Shown: positions 31,119-42,691 of the stretch, in pieces
Layout: every line of letters begins with the position of its first letter
Numbering within the stretch: the stretch's first letter is position 1
DNA from: Photobacterium marinum
GTDB lineage: Bacteria > Pseudomonadota > Gammaproteobacteria > Enterobacterales > Vibrionaceae
DNA length: 64,000 nucleotides
Assembly: GCF_000331515.1 (NCBI RefSeq)
Contig: NZ_AMZO01000020.1
Location: 203,946 to 267,945, forward strand
Reading direction: 5' to 3'
Position numbers and translations under genes: made by a program
The notes under the pieces: model-generated
What the model saw: only the letters and a program-made list of their open reading frames with translations
What the model was told of the DNA's origin: nothing
Databases searched by the model: none

Positions 31119-32732
31119 TTAATATTCCAAAGAGCGGTATTTTTCGCGCAAATGGTTGCGGATCCCGATTGCCGTCAGGTTCAGACCGACAATCACGGTG
31201 ACCAGTAAAAACGATGTAGCATATACCAGTGGCCTTGCCGCTTCTACATTCGGGCTTTGAAAACCGACATCATAGATATGATAGCCAAGGTGCATGAACT
31301 TGCGATCAAGGTGCAGGTACGGGAACTGCCCATCAACCGGCAGGGTCGGTGCCATTTTTACCACCCCGACCAGCATTAGCGGTGCCACTTCCCCAGCAGC
31401 CCGCGCTACCGCCAGAATCAAACCGGTCATAATGGCCGGACTAGCCATTGGCAACACAATTCGCCACAAAGTTTCAGCCTGAGTGGCCCCGAGCGCCAAC
31501 GAACCGTGACGTACCGAATTCGGGATCCTTGCCAGCCCTTCCTCGGTAGAAACAATCACCACCGGCAAGGTCAGGATCGCCAGTGTCAGTGCCGACCATA
31601 AAATGCCCGGCGTTCCGAATGTCGGTGCCGGAAGCTGATCGGAAAAAAAGATCTCATCGACACTACCACCAACCATATAAACAAAGAAACCAAGCCCGAA
31701 CACTCCGTATACAATGGACGGCACACCGGCAAGGTTAATGACCGCAACCCGTATCAGGTTAGTGAAACGATTTTTACCAGCATATTCATGAAGATAGACT
31801 GCCGCCATAACACCCAGCGGAGTCACCACCACGCTCATCAGCAGCACCATAAATACCGTGCCGAATATCGCCGGGAACACCCCGCCTTCGGTATTGGCTT
31901 CCCGCGGGTCTTCACTGACAAACTTGCCGACTTGGTGCCCCCAGTGAGCCAACTTTTCAATAAAGTTCAAATTGTTCGGATACCAGAGATCGAGAACCTG
32001 CCCCAGCGGCAATCTGACCATAACGCCAGCCATATCCCGAACCAGAACCGCGTCTTGTTCCAGCTTTTGTCGCAAAGCAAACAACCGTTGCTCCAACGCA
32101 CTGTAATCCTGTTCCAATTTTTCACGCCGGAGTTCAAGCTCAGGCTGTTGCCCCTGTTTTCGCTCTTCCAACCGCAGCAATTCCAACTGACGGTTAATCT
32201 CGGCGATATCGGTTTGTTGCAGTTGCCTGATTTCATCCCGCACCTTATCTGCTGCCGATAAACCGTCCGGCAAATCGGTCATCGACTTGCTGACACCATC
32301 ATCAATAAAACTAATCGGATAGCCATAGAACTTACCGTTCTTCACCCGGTCAATCACGGCAATTCCATCCGCCAGGGTACGGCTTTCCACCTGTGTCTCA
32401 AGCACAGTGATAAAGTCCAGCTCAACACGCTCACGGTTTCCGGTTTTGATCAGGTAACGCTCAACCCGATCACCGTCTATCTGTGAAACATCAACACCGG
32501 CTTCGGCCAATTGTTTTACCGAGATTGATTTCTTTTCATAAAGCTCACCAATCACAGTTTGTTTATTACCGCTGATATCAAGCTCAAACTGATACACAGG
32601 TGCCGGCCAGAAATAACTCAACCCCTTCCAGCCAATCAATAACAATAAACCCAGTACAGCCGCCAAACTCAGGCTCACCGCGCCTGCCGTCATCCATATC
32701 CAGGGAGCACCTGACTTAAACCAGTTACCCAT
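31119..32732 (-). CDS. pstA: phosphate ABC transporter permease PstA, enlarged form
   Basis: 537-residue permease, about 240 residues longer than E. coli PstA. The extra sequence lies between the first membrane helix (~15-37) and the conserved permease core (~275-530, with [33 protein letters not shown] and [15 protein letters not shown]). The insertion is predicted extracytoplasmic and contains a charged coiled coil at about residues 150-225. It lies between pstC and pstB. Confidence 0.93.
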   Translation of the reverse strand: MGNWFKSGAPWIWMTAGAVSLSLAAVLGLLLLIGWKGLSYFWPAPVYQFELDISGNKQTVIGELYEKKSISVKQLAEAGVDVSQIDGDRVERYLIKTGNRERVELDFITVLETQVESRTLADGIAVIDRVKNGKFYGYPISFIDDGVSKSMTDLPDGLSAADKVRDEIRQLQQTDIAEINRQLELLRLEERKQGQQPELELRREKLEQDYSALEQRLFALRQKLEQDAVLVRDMAGVMVRLPLGQVLDLWYPNNLNFIEKLAHWGHQVGKFVSEDPREANTEGGVFPAIFGTVFMVLLMSVVVTPLGVMAAVYLHEYAGKNRFTNLIRVAVINLAGVPSIVYGVFGLGFFVYMVGGSVDEIFFSDQLPAPTFGTPGILWSALTLAILTLPVVIVSTEEGLARIPNSVRHGSLALGATQAETLWRIVLPMASPAIMTGLILAVARAAGEVAPLMLVGVVKMAPTLPVDGQFPYLHLDRKFMHLGYHIYDVGFQSPNVEAARPLVYATSFLLVTVIVGLNLTAIGIRNHLREKYRSLEY

Positions 32733-32769
32733 CAGTTAGTTAAATTCATTCTGTTGATAGCCTCAAACA

Positions 32770-34992
32770 TTACAGCGAGCTGTATTTCTCTCTCAAATGC
32801 TGACGGACAAGTTCAGCGATGGTATTAAATACAAAGGTGAATACAAACAAGACAAAGGCTGCCAGGAAAAGGATCCGATAGTGGGAACTGCCCACTTCAC
32901 TTTCCGGCATCTCAATGGCAATGGTTGCAGAAAGCGTGCGCAAACCTTCCAGCACATTCCAGTCCATAATCGGCGTATTTCCTGTTGCCATCAGCACAAT
33001 CATGGTTTCACCCACGGCGCGGCCCAGCCCCATCATAATGGCAGAGAAAATCCCCGGGCTGGCTGTCAGTAACACCACGCGTGTCAGTGTCTGCCAGTGT
33101 GTCGCTCCCAGTGCCAGAGAGCCGCTGGTTAGGTGAGCAGGAACGGAAAAAATGGCATCTTCGGCAATGGTAAAAATGGTCGGGATCACCGCAAATCCCA
33201 TCGCGATACCAACCACCAACGCATTTCGCTGATCGTAGCCAATCCCCCACTTACTGGCGAGATACATCTTCAGATCGCCGGAAAAAAAAGCCTGCTCAAA
33301 ATACGGGCCGAATTGGAAACAAACATAGAACAAAAGCACAATTACCGGGATCAGTAATATAATGTGAAATCCACCGGGTATCCGGTGTCGCACTTGTCCC
33401 GGCAACAGCGACCAACAAAGGCCGACTAGCAACAATACAAGCGGAAATACAGGAACCAATAACGCAATACCGGCCAAGTTTTCCTCAACGATAGGTGCCA
33501 GCCATATTCCGGCCAGAAAGCCCAGAATAACCGTTGGCAACGCTTCCATAATTTCGACTGTCGGCTTAATGACCCGGCGCATTTTCGATGACATGAAATA
33601 AGCGGTATAAATCGCTCCTGCCAATGCCATCGGGATCGCAAAGAACATGGCATAAACGGCGGCTTTCAGAGTACCAAAAACAATCGGCACCAGGCTCAGC
33701 TTAGGCTCAAACTCATCACTGGCCGATGTCGACTGCCAGACATAATCCGGTTCCGGGTAGCCCTCATACCAAATCTTCTGCCACAGTGAGGCAAAAGCAA
33801 TTTCCGGATGGCGGTTTTTAACCCGATAGATCTGCCACTGATCGCCGTTTACCGTGATTAACCGATCTGCCCGAGGGGAAATTGCCACATGTTCAGGTAA
33901 CGTATCAAAATGTTGTGCACGGTAAATGGCTTCTTTCACCGAAGTATAAAAAGCTGACAGCTGACCATCCTGCTGAACAGCAAAAAAGCCTTTGCGGGAA
34001 TATTCCGGAACCAATTGAACAACCGGACTGTTGCCAATTTCAAAGTGGCGCGCCTTAATCATTTGCCGCTTACCGTCACGCAGTACTTCAAACCACTGTG
34101 AAACCAAGTTGTCACTGGTTGTAATCAGCAACGAATTTGCGCCGGATAATAGTGTCAGCTGTTCTGGCAAAGCATCGTCAGTGCTGACATCCACCGCTTC
34201 CCGTATCACAGGCTGCTTACCGTCCAGCACAACCACGTAAAGGCTGCTACCGGCAATGGCATAGAGAGTGCGGCCATCTGGGGTTACCGCCAGTGATTTA
34301 ATGTCCTTGGGTAAACCATCAACAACAAAAGAACGCGACATCCAGGACGAATCGTCTCCCAACAGACTCTCCTGATGGCGAAACACCATCACTCTTACCC
34401 GATGATCGGCAGTTGCTCCGGCAATGACGGCCTGCTCATCGCGCATTGATACCGCCAGCTTCACAATCGGTTGCCCCTCGGGATCAAGCTGCACTTTTTG
34501 TCCTAACGGATAATCAATTCCGGAGATGGTTTTCTTATCACCATCGGAAAAATCAGTACGAAAGGTCGGTTTGAACACCACCACCTCACCGGACTGGCCG
34601 CCATAACCGTAAACCTCTTCCTTTGGCAATGTCCGGGCAAAACTGGCTGGGGATGCTGTCACTGTATATTCATTTAACAACGCACCAGTCTGTGATGAAT
34701 TCAAGTCAATAAAGCTCAGTCGCCCCTGCAGTGACATGCGATAGGCGATATTATTTTGCTCATTGATACGAATTGCGGCCGGATGATCAGAAAAAGAAAC
34801 AGAGAAGGCCTGTTGCGGCTTCACCTTTACCGTTTCGAATATCGGCAAGATGACAAATAGCAGGTAGAAAAAGATCAGAACCAGGGTAATAAGTACAAAA
34901 ATCCCGCCAGCCGTTACCCCATAGCGCGCCAGTCTGTCTTTTACCCGGCGGCCAGGGCTGTCACTCATCAAAAATGCACTGGCGTCTGCCAT
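32770..34992 (-). CDS. pstC: phosphate ABC transporter permease PstC, enlarged form
   Basis: 740 residues against ~320 for E. coli PstC. A first helix (~28-52) is followed by about 390 residues of extracytoplasmic sequence with repeated beta-strand blocks (IDLNSSQTGALLNEY, LAVTPDGRTLYAIAGSSLYVV, VAISPRADRLITVNGDQWQIY) that look like a WD/propeller fold. The permease core then begins near 445, with VEIMEALPTVILGFLAGIWLAP and GLGRAVGETMIVLMATGNTP. GAGG precedes the ATG and a Pho-box-like site lies upstream. Confidence 0.93.
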   Translation of the reverse strand: MADASAFLMSDSPGRRVKDRLARYGVTAGGIFVLITLVLIFFYLLFVILPIFETVKVKPQQAFSVSFSDHPAAIRINEQNNIAYRMSLQGRLSFIDLNSSQTGALLNEYTVTASPASFARTLPKEEVYGYGGQSGEVVVFKPTFRTDFSDGDKKTISGIDYPLGQKVQLDPEGQPIVKLAVSMRDEQAVIAGATADHRVRVMVFRHQESLLGDDSSWMSRSFVVDGLPKDIKSLAVTPDGRTLYAIAGSSLYVVVLDGKQPVIREAVDVSTDDALPEQLTLLSGANSLLITTSDNLVSQWFEVLRDGKRQMIKARHFEIGNSPVVQLVPEYSRKGFFAVQQDGQLSAFYTSVKEAIYRAQHFDTLPEHVAISPRADRLITVNGDQWQIYRVKNRHPEIAFASLWQKIWYEGYPEPDYVWQSTSASDEFEPKLSLVPIVFGTLKAAVYAMFFAIPMALAGAIYTAYFMSSKMRRVIKPTVEIMEALPTVILGFLAGIWLAPIVEENLAGIALLVPVFPLVLLLVGLCWSLLPGQVRHRIPGGFHIILLIPVIVLLFYVCFQFGPYFEQAFFSGDLKMYLASKWGIGYDQRNALVVGIAMGFAVIPTIFTIAEDAIFSVPAHLTSGSLALGATHWQTLTRVVLLTASPGIFSAIMMGLGRAVGETMIVLMATGNTPIMDWNVLEGLRTLSATIAIEMPESEVGSSHYRILFLAAFVLFVFTFVFNTIAELVRQHLREKYSSL

Positions 34993-35022
34993 TATTACCT
35001 CAAAAATTTTATAGGTTTACGA

Positions 35023-35056
35023 ATAATATTTCTTTTAGGTGACAATTATATTACAG
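35023..35056 (-). promoter_or_regulatory. Pho box and -10 of the pstC operon
   Basis: On the minus strand CTGTAATATAATTGTCACC (plus 35038-35056) matches the PhoB consensus of two TGTCA-type direct repeats 11 bases apart. A TATTAT -10 (plus 35023-35028) follows at the usual distance. This supports PhoB activation of pstC-pstA-pstB-phoU. Confidence 0.75.
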
Positions 35057-35274
35057 CGCGAACCCGTCCGGCTATGTCTGCATCAGAGTTATCAAACCAT
35101 CACTGATGGGTGACAAAGCTTTGATTATGGATGACCTAGTTTTGCAGCTAAATGTCATTAATCTTAATGCTTTATGAACTAAACTTCATTTAAGTGATAT
35201 GCGATCCAGGCATCTGGACAGCTAATGCACACAATCTCATAATGAATTGGCATACAACGAAAAAGGAAGTCGTT

Positions 35275-35778
35275 ATGAAGCACCTTATCATTACTGTCAT
35301 CGGCAAAGACCGCCCCGGACTGGTGGAGCTACTTTCAGATACGGTTTACCAAAATAATGGTAACTGGCTTTCCAGCAGTCTGAGTAAACTTGCCGGTCAG
35401 TTTGCAGGGATCCTGCAAGTCGAAGTCGCCTCCCAATATATTCCGCTATTAAAAAACGCTTTATCACAAATCAATGAGCTGCAAATCCATATTGTTGAGG
35501 ATGACAACAGTAATGCGCCCGCCACTGCTCTTCACAACCTCACCGTCACAGGCAACGACCGTCCGGGCATAGTCAAAGACGTAACGGCTCGCTTGAACCA
35601 ACTTGGTATCAATATCAACAAACTCAAAACCGAAAACCAAAGCGCGCCTAACTGGGGCTATCCGATTTTTACCGCTCATTTCCAGCTCGAATTACCACAA
35701 GGATTAGAACTGGATGTAGTTCAGGATTCTCTTGAGCAAATCGCTGATGATTTAACCGTTGATATGGATGACAACTGA
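35275..35778 (+). CDS. GcvR-like double ACT-domain regulator
   Basis: 167 residues with two ACT domains (HLIITVIGKDRPGLVELLSD at the N-terminus and NLTVTGNDRPGIVKDVTARL from ~88), resembling GcvR, which in E. coli antagonises GcvA at the glycine-cleavage operon. The frame opens at 35194, but AAGGAAG before the ATG at 35275 fixes the start. It lies between divergent pstC and ppk1, with no glycine-cleavage genes in the window. A role in the phosphate island is possible but unsupported. Confidence 0.8.
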   Translation: MKHLIITVIGKDRPGLVELLSDTVYQNNGNWLSSSLSKLAGQFAGILQVEVASQYIPLLKNALSQINELQIHIVEDDNSNAPATALHNLTVTGNDRPGIVKDVTARLNQLGININKLKTENQSAPNWGYPIFTAHFQLELPQGLELDVVQDSLEQIADDLTVDMDDN

Positions 35779-35829
35779 TAACAACTAACCCCGTTTCTTT
35801 TGGCCCATAAGCTTATTAGCAGGATGACA

Positions 35830-37926
35830 ATGAGCACGGAACCTCTCTATATTGAAAAAGAATTAAGTTGGCTGTCTTTTAACGAACGCGTGCTGCAGGA
35901 AGCGGCAGACAAATCTGTCCCGCTGATTGAGCGAGTGCGTTTCTTAGGGATTTTTTCTAATAACACTGATGAGTTTTACCAGGTACGTTTTGCTGATGTA
36001 AAACGCCAAATCCTGATCAGCCAGGAACAAGGCGGTGATGACAGCGCCAAACAACTGTTAAGTAAAATCCAGAGCCGGGTGCTAAAACTGAATCAGGACT
36101 TCGATAACCTGTACAACGAAATCCTGCTGGAAATGGCACGCCGCCATATCTTCCTGATCAACGAACAACAGCTCGATGACAATCAGAAAATATGGCTGAA
36201 GAAGTATTTCCGTAATGCAATCCTTCCGCACATCACCCCGATCCTGCTGACCAAAGATATCGATCTGCTGGAGTTCCTGAAAGACGAATACTCTTACCTG
36301 ACAGTCGAAATGCAGCAGGGTAAAAAGAAAAAATACGCCCTGATTGAGATCCCGACCGATCAGTTGCCACGATTTGTCCAAGTACCGGAAGCCAAAGGCA
36401 AACGCAGAAAGACTTTAATCCTGCTCGACAATATTATTCGCTTCTGTCTGGATGATATTTTCAGCGGCTTTTTCGAATACGATAAGCTGACCGCTTATTC
36501 TATGAAAATGACCCGGGATGCCGAGTATGATCTCGGGCTGGAAGTCGAGCACAGCCTGCTGGAACAGATGTCAGAAGGGCTCAAACAGCGCCTTAATGCC
36601 ATGCCGGTCCGCTTTGTGTACCAGCGTGACATGCCCAGCGACATGATCAAAGAGCTTTGCCGCCTACTGAAGGTCTCCAGTTATGACAGTATTATTCCCG
36701 GCGGACGTTACCATAACTTCAAAGATTTCATCGGCTTTCCGAATGTGGGCAGGAAGTACCTGGAAAATCCTCCGCTACCACCAATAGAGAGCTACCATTT
36801 CAGTTGCGCCCAAAATGCGTTTGATGCGATCAAGGCACAAGATATCCTGCTGTATTACCCCTACCACACCTTCAACCATATGACGGAGCTTGTGCGTCAG
36901 GCCGCCTACGATCCGAAAGTACGCAGCATCAAAATCAACATCTACCGGGTTGCCAAAGACTCCCGGATTATTGAATCAATGATTGAAGCCGCCAATAACG
37001 GTAAACGGGTAACGGTAGTGGTTGAATTGCAGGCCCGTTTTGACGAAGAAGCCAATATCATCTGGGCCCGCCGCCTGACCGAAGCTGGTGTACACGTACT
37101 TTTCGGTGTACCGGGTCTGAAAATCCACTCCAAACTTTGCCTAATCACCCGTAAAGAAGATGACCGTTTTGTCCGCTACGCCCACCTCGGCACCGGTAAC
37201 TTCCATGAAAAAACCGCCCGGATTTATACCGATTTTGCGTTTTTCACCTGCGATGAAGAAATTACCAATGAAGTCCGACAGGTATTCGGTTATATCGAAA
37301 ACCCGTACCGTCCGGTTGAATTCAACCACTTAGTCGTGTCACCACGTAATTCCCGCGCCCGACTTTATGACCTAATTGACAGGGAAATTGCCCATGCCAA
37401 GCAAAACCTGCCTGCTGGTATTACACTTAAGGTGAATAATCTGGTCGATAAGGGTTTGATAAACATGCTTTATCAGGCTAGTAGCGCTGGCGTTGAGATC
37501 AAATTGATCATCCGTGGTATGTGCTCATTGATCCCGGGGATCAAAGAGATCAGCGAAAATATCACCGCAATAAGTATCGTCGACCGCTTCCTGGAACACC
37601 CTAGAGTAATGGTGTTTGAGAATAACGGTGATCCGGAAGTGATGATCTCGTCAGCGGACTGGATGACCAGAAATATCGATAACCGTATCGAAGTCGGCTG
37701 TCCAATCCGGGATCCGGTACTGAAGAAAAAAATTATCGATATCCTGAATATCCAAATGTCTGATACCGTCAAAGCACGGATTATCGATAAAGAAATGAAC
37801 AATCATTATGTGCCGCGAGGTAATCGTCGCAAGATCCGCTCCCAAACAGCGACCTATGATTACCTGAAAAATACGGAAAAACAGCTCCGAAAAAAAGCCG
37901 AAAAAGCGATGAAAAACAATGATTGA
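35830..37926 (+). CDS. ppk: polyphosphate kinase 1
   Basis: 698-residue membrane-associated enzyme that makes inorganic polyphosphate from ATP. The N-terminus [35 protein letters not shown] and [17 protein letters not shown] (with the autophosphorylated and second active-site histidines) are present. Upstream in-frame starts are a TTG and an ATG; the ATG at 35830 has AGGA five bases before it and aligns with vibrio Ppk. It overlaps ppx by 8 bases. Confidence 0.97.
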   Translation: MSTEPLYIEKELSWLSFNERVLQEAADKSVPLIERVRFLGIFSNNTDEFYQVRFADVKRQILISQEQGGDDSAKQLLSKIQSRVLKLNQDFDNLYNEILLEMARRHIFLINEQQLDDNQKIWLKKYFRNAILPHITPILLTKDIDLLEFLKDEYSYLTVEMQQGKKKKYALIEIPTDQLPRFVQVPEAKGKRRKTLILLDNIIRFCLDDIFSGFFEYDKLTAYSMKMTRDAEYDLGLEVEHSLLEQMSEGLKQRLNAMPVRFVYQRDMPSDMIKELCRLLKVSSYDSIIPGGRYHNFKDFIGFPNVGRKYLENPPLPPIESYHFSCAQNAFDAIKAQDILLYYPYHTFNHMTELVRQAAYDPKVRSIKINIYRVAKDSRIIESMIEAANNGKRVTVVVELQARFDEEANIIWARRLTEAGVHVLFGVPGLKIHSKLCLITRKEDDRFVRYAHLGTGNFHEKTARIYTDFAFFTCDEEITNEVRQVFGYIENPYRPVEFNHLVVSPRNSRARLYDLIDREIAHAKQNLPAGITLKVNNLVDKGLINMLYQASSAGVEIKLIIRGMCSLIPGIKEISENITAISIVDRFLEHPRVMVFENNGDPEVMISSADWMTRNIDNRIEVGCPIRDPVLKKKIIDILNIQMSDTVKARIIDKEMNNHYVPRGNRRKIRSQTATYDYLKNTEKQLRKKAEKAMKNND

Positions 37927-39415
37927 AAATCAACGTCCACGCGAAATCGCAGCAATTGACCTTGGCTCGAACAGTTTTCATATGGTCGTTGCCAGAATCG
38001 TCGGCCAGAGCCTGCAAATTATCAGCCGGCACAAACAGCGTGTACATCTGGCTTCCGGCCTGGATGCCCACCAAAACCTTGATCAGGCCGCTATTCAGCG
38101 CGGCCTGAACTGCCTGGCAATGTTTGCAGAACGCCTGCAAGGGTTCGAACCGGAAAATGTCCGCATTGCCGCAACTTATACCCTGCGTCAGGCTCAGAAT
38201 GCCCACGTTTTTCTCAAGCGGGCCGAAAGCCTGATCCCCTACCCGATAGAAATTATTCCGGGTACGGAAGAAGGCCGCCTGATTTATCTGGGGGTCGCTC
38301 ATACCCAGCCGGAAAACGGTCGTAAACTGGTAGTTGATATCGGTGGTGGTAGTACCGAGCTTATCATCGGCGAAGACTTTGACACTCATCTCGTCTATAG
38401 CAAGCACATGGGCTGTGTCAGCTATGACCAACAGTTTTTCCCTAAAGACAAAATCAGCGCAAAAAGCATGGCTGCCGCCAAACTTGCCGCCGAACAAAAG
38501 CTGGAAAGTATCGCCAGTAAGTACCGCAAGAAAGGCTGGCAATATGCAGTCGGCTCTTCCGGCACTATCAAAGCTATTCGTGAAGTACTCATCGGGATGG
38601 GCTGTGCAGATGGCATTATTACCGGCAAACGACTATGCCAGTTAACCGACAAAATCCTGGAATTTAAGAACGCACAAGACCTTAACTTCCAGGGACTAAG
38701 CGATGACCGTAAACCGGTATTTGCGGCTGGTGTCGCTATCCTCAGCGCTGTATTCAATTCCTTGGAAATTGAGCAGATGACCTACTCTGACGGTGCCTTA
38801 CGGGAAGGCTTGCTGTATGAAATGGAAGATCGCTTCCGTCACAGTGATATCCGAACCCGCACCGCCGATGCCATGGCAGCGCAATACCATGTTGATATGG
38901 AGCAGGCTAACCGGGTGAAAAATACCGCCGAAATGCTCTACAACCAAATTGAACCTCAGCCGGGACTGGCAAAATCAGAACTTTCAACCCTGCTTGGTTG
39001 GGGGGCATTGCTGCATGAAGTCGGTTTGAGCATCACCTATCCGGGATTCCATCGCCATTCTGCCTACCTGTTGCGCTACAGCACCATGCCGGGATTTAAT
39101 CTTGAGCAGCAAACCGTATTGGCTACCCTTGTTCGCTTCCAGCGCAAAAGCCTCAAGCTGGAAGAAATGCCTGAACTCAATATCTACAAGCGCAAACACC
39201 TGTATCCGCTGATCAGAACCCTTCGCTTGGCGGTCGCCCTCAACGGCCAGAGAACCGATGATCCTCTGCCGCAAATCAAAGTAAAAGCCGACAAAGAAGA
39301 CTGGCTGTTAAGCCTGCCGAAAGACTGGGAAAACAATAACAAACTATTGGCGGCCGATTTACGCCAAGAGCAGGAATACTGGGCTAAAGCAGGATGGGGA
39401 CTCAACATAAAATAG
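37919..39415 (+). CDS. ppx: exopolyphosphatase
   Basis: 498-residue actin-fold phosphatase of the Ppx/GppA family that removes terminal phosphate from polyphosphate. [17 protein letters not shown] and [15 protein letters not shown] are the two phosphate-binding loops; a C-terminal HD-like domain contains [14 protein letters not shown]. Its ATG overlaps the end of ppk, so synthesis and breakdown enzymes are made from one message. Confidence 0.96.
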   Translation: MIENQRPREIAAIDLGSNSFHMVVARIVGQSLQIISRHKQRVHLASGLDAHQNLDQAAIQRGLNCLAMFAERLQGFEPENVRIAATYTLRQAQNAHVFLKRAESLIPYPIEIIPGTEEGRLIYLGVAHTQPENGRKLVVDIGGGSTELIIGEDFDTHLVYSKHMGCVSYDQQFFPKDKISAKSMAAAKLAAEQKLESIASKYRKKGWQYAVGSSGTIKAIREVLIGMGCADGIITGKRLCQLTDKILEFKNAQDLNFQGLSDDRKPVFAAGVAILSAVFNSLEIEQMTYSDGALREGLLYEMEDRFRHSDIRTRTADAMAAQYHVDMEQANRVKNTAEMLYNQIEPQPGLAKSELSTLLGWGALLHEVGLSITYPGFHRHSAYLLRYSTMPGFNLEQQTVLATLVRFQRKSLKLEEMPELNIYKRKHLYPLIRTLRLAVALNGQRTDDPLPQIKVKADKEDWLLSLPKDWENNNKLLAADLRQEQEYWAKAGWGLNIK

Positions 39416-39450
39416 CCTGATACAGCTCAATAAAAGCGAGCAATATGAGT

Positions 39451-39487
39451 AGAAAAAACAAGCCAAGCTAGTCTCAGCCAGGCTTTC
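39451..39487 (-). terminator. terminator between ppx and pstS
   Basis: AAGCC ... GGCTT stem with further inner pairing, followed on the minus strand by GTTTTTTCT. The plus side has only TTTCTT. Confidence 0.6.
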
Positions 39488-39519
39488 TTATTCCGTGGGT
39501 TTAAATTATTGAGCGGATA

Positions 39520-40488
39520 TCAATTCGCGCTCAAACCCAGAGTCTTCATATCCTCTGCCACAATCGAGGCAGGTAAAGGCACATAACCGTCTTTCTCAAC
39601 AATATCCTGCCCGTTACGGGAAAGAATAAAACGGATAAATTCAGCATCTAGCGGCGGCATGGCTTCGTTCGGGTGCTTATTTACATAGATATATAAATAT
39701 CGGGCCAGAGGGTAGCTACCATTGATAGAGTTCTCAATCGTCGCCTCGACAAAATTGTTTCCATCCCGTGCAACCGGAATCGCACGGATCCCCGTGGTCT
39801 TATAGCCGATCCCAGAATAACCAATGGAATTGAGTGAACTGGAAACCGATTGTACCACTGATGCAGAGCCCGGTTGCTCATTGACGTTATTGCGAAAATC
39901 GCCTTTACACAGCGCGCGCTGTTTGAAATAGCCGTATGTACCGGAAACAGAATTTCGGCCAAACAACTGAATACTGCGTTTTTTCCAGCTGCCTTCCAGC
40001 CCCAGTTGCCCCCAACGAGTGATCGACTCTAAAGCACCACAGCGCAGCGTCCGGGAGTAAATCGCATCAAGCTCAGCAAAGTTGATCCCCTCAAGCGGGT
40101 TATCCTCATGAACGAACACGGCCAGCGCATCTATTGCAACTCTGATCGCCGTAGGCTGATAACCATGCTCTTGCTCAAAAGCTTCAATTTCGCGCGATTT
40201 CATCGCCCGGCTCATCGGCCCGAGCTGCGCAGTTGCTTCAATCAGAGCAGTTGGTGCGGTTGAGGAACCTGCAGCCTGAACCTGAATATTAACGCTCGGA
40301 TAAATCCGCTTAAATTCTTCCGACCAGTAAGTCATCAAGTTGGCAAAGGTATCTGAGCCAACCGATGACAGGTTGCCGGAAATACCGCTCACTTTGTAAT
40401 ATTCAGGTAGCTCCTGATCAACAGCCGATGCTCCCCAACTGACAAGCAAAGCCAGCAGGCATCCTAGTTTTCTGAACCTTGCAGTCAT
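39520..40488 (-). CDS. pstS: PstS-type phosphate-binding protein
   Basis: 322-residue periplasmic binding protein with a signal peptide ending near [46 protein letters not shown] and [15 protein letters not shown] correspond to the phosphate-contacting loops of PstS. It lies directly after phoR rather than with pstC-pstA-pstB, a split also known in vibrios. ACAAGGA precedes the ATG; a small hairpin lies between phoR and it. Confidence 0.9.
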   Translation of the reverse strand: MTARFRKLGCLLALLVSWGASAVDQELPEYYKVSGISGNLSSVGSDTFANLMTYWSEEFKRIYPSVNIQVQAAGSSTAPTALIEATAQLGPMSRAMKSREIEAFEQEHGYQPTAIRVAIDALAVFVHEDNPLEGINFAELDAIYSRTLRCGALESITRWGQLGLEGSWKKRSIQLFGRNSVSGTYGYFKQRALCKGDFRNNVNEQPGSASVVQSVSSSLNSIGYSGIGYKTTGIRAIPVARDGNNFVEATIENSINGSYPLARYLYIYVNKHPNEAMPPLDAEFIRFILSRNGQDIVEKDGYVPLPASIVAEDMKTLGLSAN

Positions 40489-40508
40489 ATGTTCCTTGTA
40501 AACAGCAA

Positions 40509-40527
40509 AAGCGGCCGAGAGCCGCTT
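40509..40527 (-). terminator. attenuator-like hairpin between phoR and pstS
   Basis: AAGCGGC-CGAGA-GCCGCTT; on the minus strand only TTTTG follows, ~40 bases after phoR and 20 before the pstS ATG. May set the phoR:pstS ratio or terminate. Confidence 0.45.
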
Positions 40528-40567
40528 GTATCATATCTATATTGTCTGGCTGGTGTTAAACCCCTTA

Positions 40568-41872
40568 TCAGGCAGCTTTGGCAACCAACCTTTCAGGCAA
40601 GGTGAAAGAGAAAGTACTGCCTTCACCTACCTCGCTTTCAATTTCCAGGTGCGAGTCATGGTGGCTCAGGGCATGTTTCACAATCGCCAACCCAAGACCA
40701 CTACCTCCGGTTTCCCTGGAGCGGGCTTTATCAACCCGATAGAATCGCTCGGTCAGACGATGGATATGCTGCGGCTCGATCCCCTCACCACTGTCTTTTA
40801 CTTCCAACCTTGGTCCCGTCGCAGACAGATACCAGCGCACCGATACTTCAGCATTTTTCGGCGTATGTTTCACCGCGTTATACACCAGGTTAGAAATCGC
40901 ACTGCGCAGCTGATCTTCATCGCCCAACACTTTAAGCGACTTATCAACTTCGAAGGTAAACAGGTGCTTATCACCGCCACTGAGTGAAATAGCTTCTTTT
41001 TCCAGAATATCCAGCATCGCCGGCACATCCACCGTTTCTTCCAGCTCAATGTTCGGCGCAGCTTCAATCTTGGACAAAGTCAGTAACTGCTCAACCAGCG
41101 AATTCATTCGCAGCAGCTGCTCAGTCATTACCCCATGAGCTTTATCCCACATCGGCCCGACCAGCATATCTGGATCTTTCGCCATTTCCAGATATCCCTG
41201 CAAAACCGTCATTGGTGTACGCAGCTCGTGAGATACGTTAGCAAAGAAGTTACGTCGCATACCTTCAAGCTGCTTAAGCTGTGACACATCACGCACCACC
41301 ATCAGGTACTCACCTTCGGTATAGTGCATGATCCGCAGTTCAAGGGTACGGTCATAGTTAAATGGCGAGGTGATCTCCAACGGCGTCTCAAAGGACTGTT
41401 TAGCCAGATAGCGGACAAAATCGGGACTGCGGAGAAGGTTGCTGATCGGTTGACCGGCATCATCCGGCCAGCGAAAACCCAGCAAGTGCTGAGCCAGTTT
41501 GTTACACCAGACGATATTCCCTTCGCTTCTAAATACAACAACGGCATCAGGAAGGGATTCCGCACCATTGCGGAAACGGCGGATTAAAGTAGCCAGCTCT
41601 TTGCGGCGGCGTCGGTTACGCTGCTGCAAGCGATAAAGGCCGTTAAACAAAGGCTCCCAGCTACCAGAGCCTGATGGTGGAGTCAGGCTGCGATCTTTCC
41701 ACAACCAATCGGACATCTTCAGTTGGTTATGAAAATGCCAGATGAGTTGGATCCAAGTGGCAATCAGCAGGAACCATGGCATATAGCCAAAAATCATTCC
41801 CAGTGCGATCCAGGGCAAGTAGAAAAAGGCCAGTTCAAGAACCAGCTTTTTCCACGACAGCCGTTCAACCAT
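40568..41872 (-). CDS. phoR: phosphate regulon sensor kinase PhoR
   Basis: 434-residue inner-membrane histidine kinase with two N-terminal hydrophobic helices and no large periplasmic domain. A PAS domain ([26 protein letters not shown]) precedes the H-box [13 protein letters not shown], the N-box [11 protein letters not shown] and the G-box [18 protein letters not shown] precedes the ATG. It is downstream of phoB. Confidence 0.96.
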   Translation of the reverse strand: MVERLSWKKLVLELAFFYLPWIALGMIFGYMPWFLLIATWIQLIWHFHNQLKMSDWLWKDRSLTPPSGSGSWEPLFNGLYRLQQRNRRRRKELATLIRRFRNGAESLPDAVVVFRSEGNIVWCNKLAQHLLGFRWPDDAGQPISNLLRSPDFVRYLAKQSFETPLEITSPFNYDRTLELRIMHYTEGEYLMVVRDVSQLKQLEGMRRNFFANVSHELRTPMTVLQGYLEMAKDPDMLVGPMWDKAHGVMTEQLLRMNSLVEQLLTLSKIEAAPNIELEETVDVPAMLDILEKEAISLSGGDKHLFTFEVDKSLKVLGDEDQLRSAISNLVYNAVKHTPKNAEVSVRWYLSATGPRLEVKDSGEGIEPQHIHRLTERFYRVDKARSRETGGSGLGLAIVKHALSHHDSHLEIESEVGEGSTFSFTLPERLVAKAA

Positions 41873-41960
41873 TTATTACTCCATCCAAACGAAAGCTTCT
41901 ATTCGCTTTCGTTTTTTGTTTCAAATTCGCCTGTATCAAAAGCTAACTTAACGCTAATAA

Positions 41961-42650
41961 CTAGGTACGGGTAGAGAATCGGTATCCGGCACCGCGTACA
42001 GTCTGAACAAGTTTGTCATGACCACCAGCTTCCAATGCTTTACGCAGGCGTCGGATGTGAACATCAACCGTGCGGTCTTCAACGTAAACATTAGTACCCC
42101 AGACATTATTCAAAAGCTGCTCACGGCTGTAGACTCGCTCTTGGTGAGTCATGAAAAAGTGCAGCATCTTGAACTCTGTCGGCCCCATATCCAGCGGTTC
42201 GTCATTCGACGTCACACGGTGTGAAACCGGATCCAGCTTCAGCCCCTGAACATCAATCACATCTTCCAATGATGTCGGCGACACCCGGCGCATAACCGCC
42301 TTCAAACGAGCCATCAGCTCCTTCGGAGAAAAAGGCTTGGTAATATAGTCATCCGCACCGGCTTCAAGGCCACGAACCTTGTCTTCCTCTTCGCCGCGCG
42401 CAGTCAGCATCACCACAGGGATCTTACGGGTCATTTCATCCCGCTTCAGATGTTTCATCAGGTTGATCCCGGAACCGCCGGGAAGCATCCAGTCCAGCAG
42501 AATCAGTTCAGGATATGGCTCGCAGATTTTCTCCAATGCAGAGTCAAAATCTTCAGCTTCAATCGCCTCATATCCTTTCTGTTCGAGGACAAAGCACAAC
42601 ATTTCACGAATCGGTGCTTCATCTTCTACAACAAGAATCCGTTTTACCAT
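41961..42650 (-). CDS. phoB: phosphate response regulator PhoB
   Basis: 229-residue OmpR-family regulator. The receiver domain has the phosphorylated Asp53 (ILLDWMLPG) and Lys105 ([10 protein letters not shown]), and the C-terminal winged helix ends [19 protein letters not shown]...[11 protein letters not shown]. It activates genes with Pho boxes, here probably its own operon and the pst operon. Confidence 0.97.
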   Translation of the reverse strand: MVKRILVVEDEAPIREMLCFVLEQKGYEAIEAEDFDSALEKICEPYPELILLDWMLPGGSGINLMKHLKRDEMTRKIPVVMLTARGEEEDKVRGLEAGADDYITKPFSPKELMARLKAVMRRVSPTSLEDVIDVQGLKLDPVSHRVTSNDEPLDMGPTEFKMLHFFMTHQERVYSREQLLNNVWGTNVYVEDRTVDVHIRRLRKALEAGGHDKLVQTVRGAGYRFSTRT

Positions 42651-42691
42651 AGCAATAGTTACCCAGTAGTAGTTGCTGTCTGTCGAGCGTC

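Noticed and set aside
37781..38542. 253-codon minus-strand frame
   Set aside because: Antisense to ppk and ppx, whose motifs are intact.
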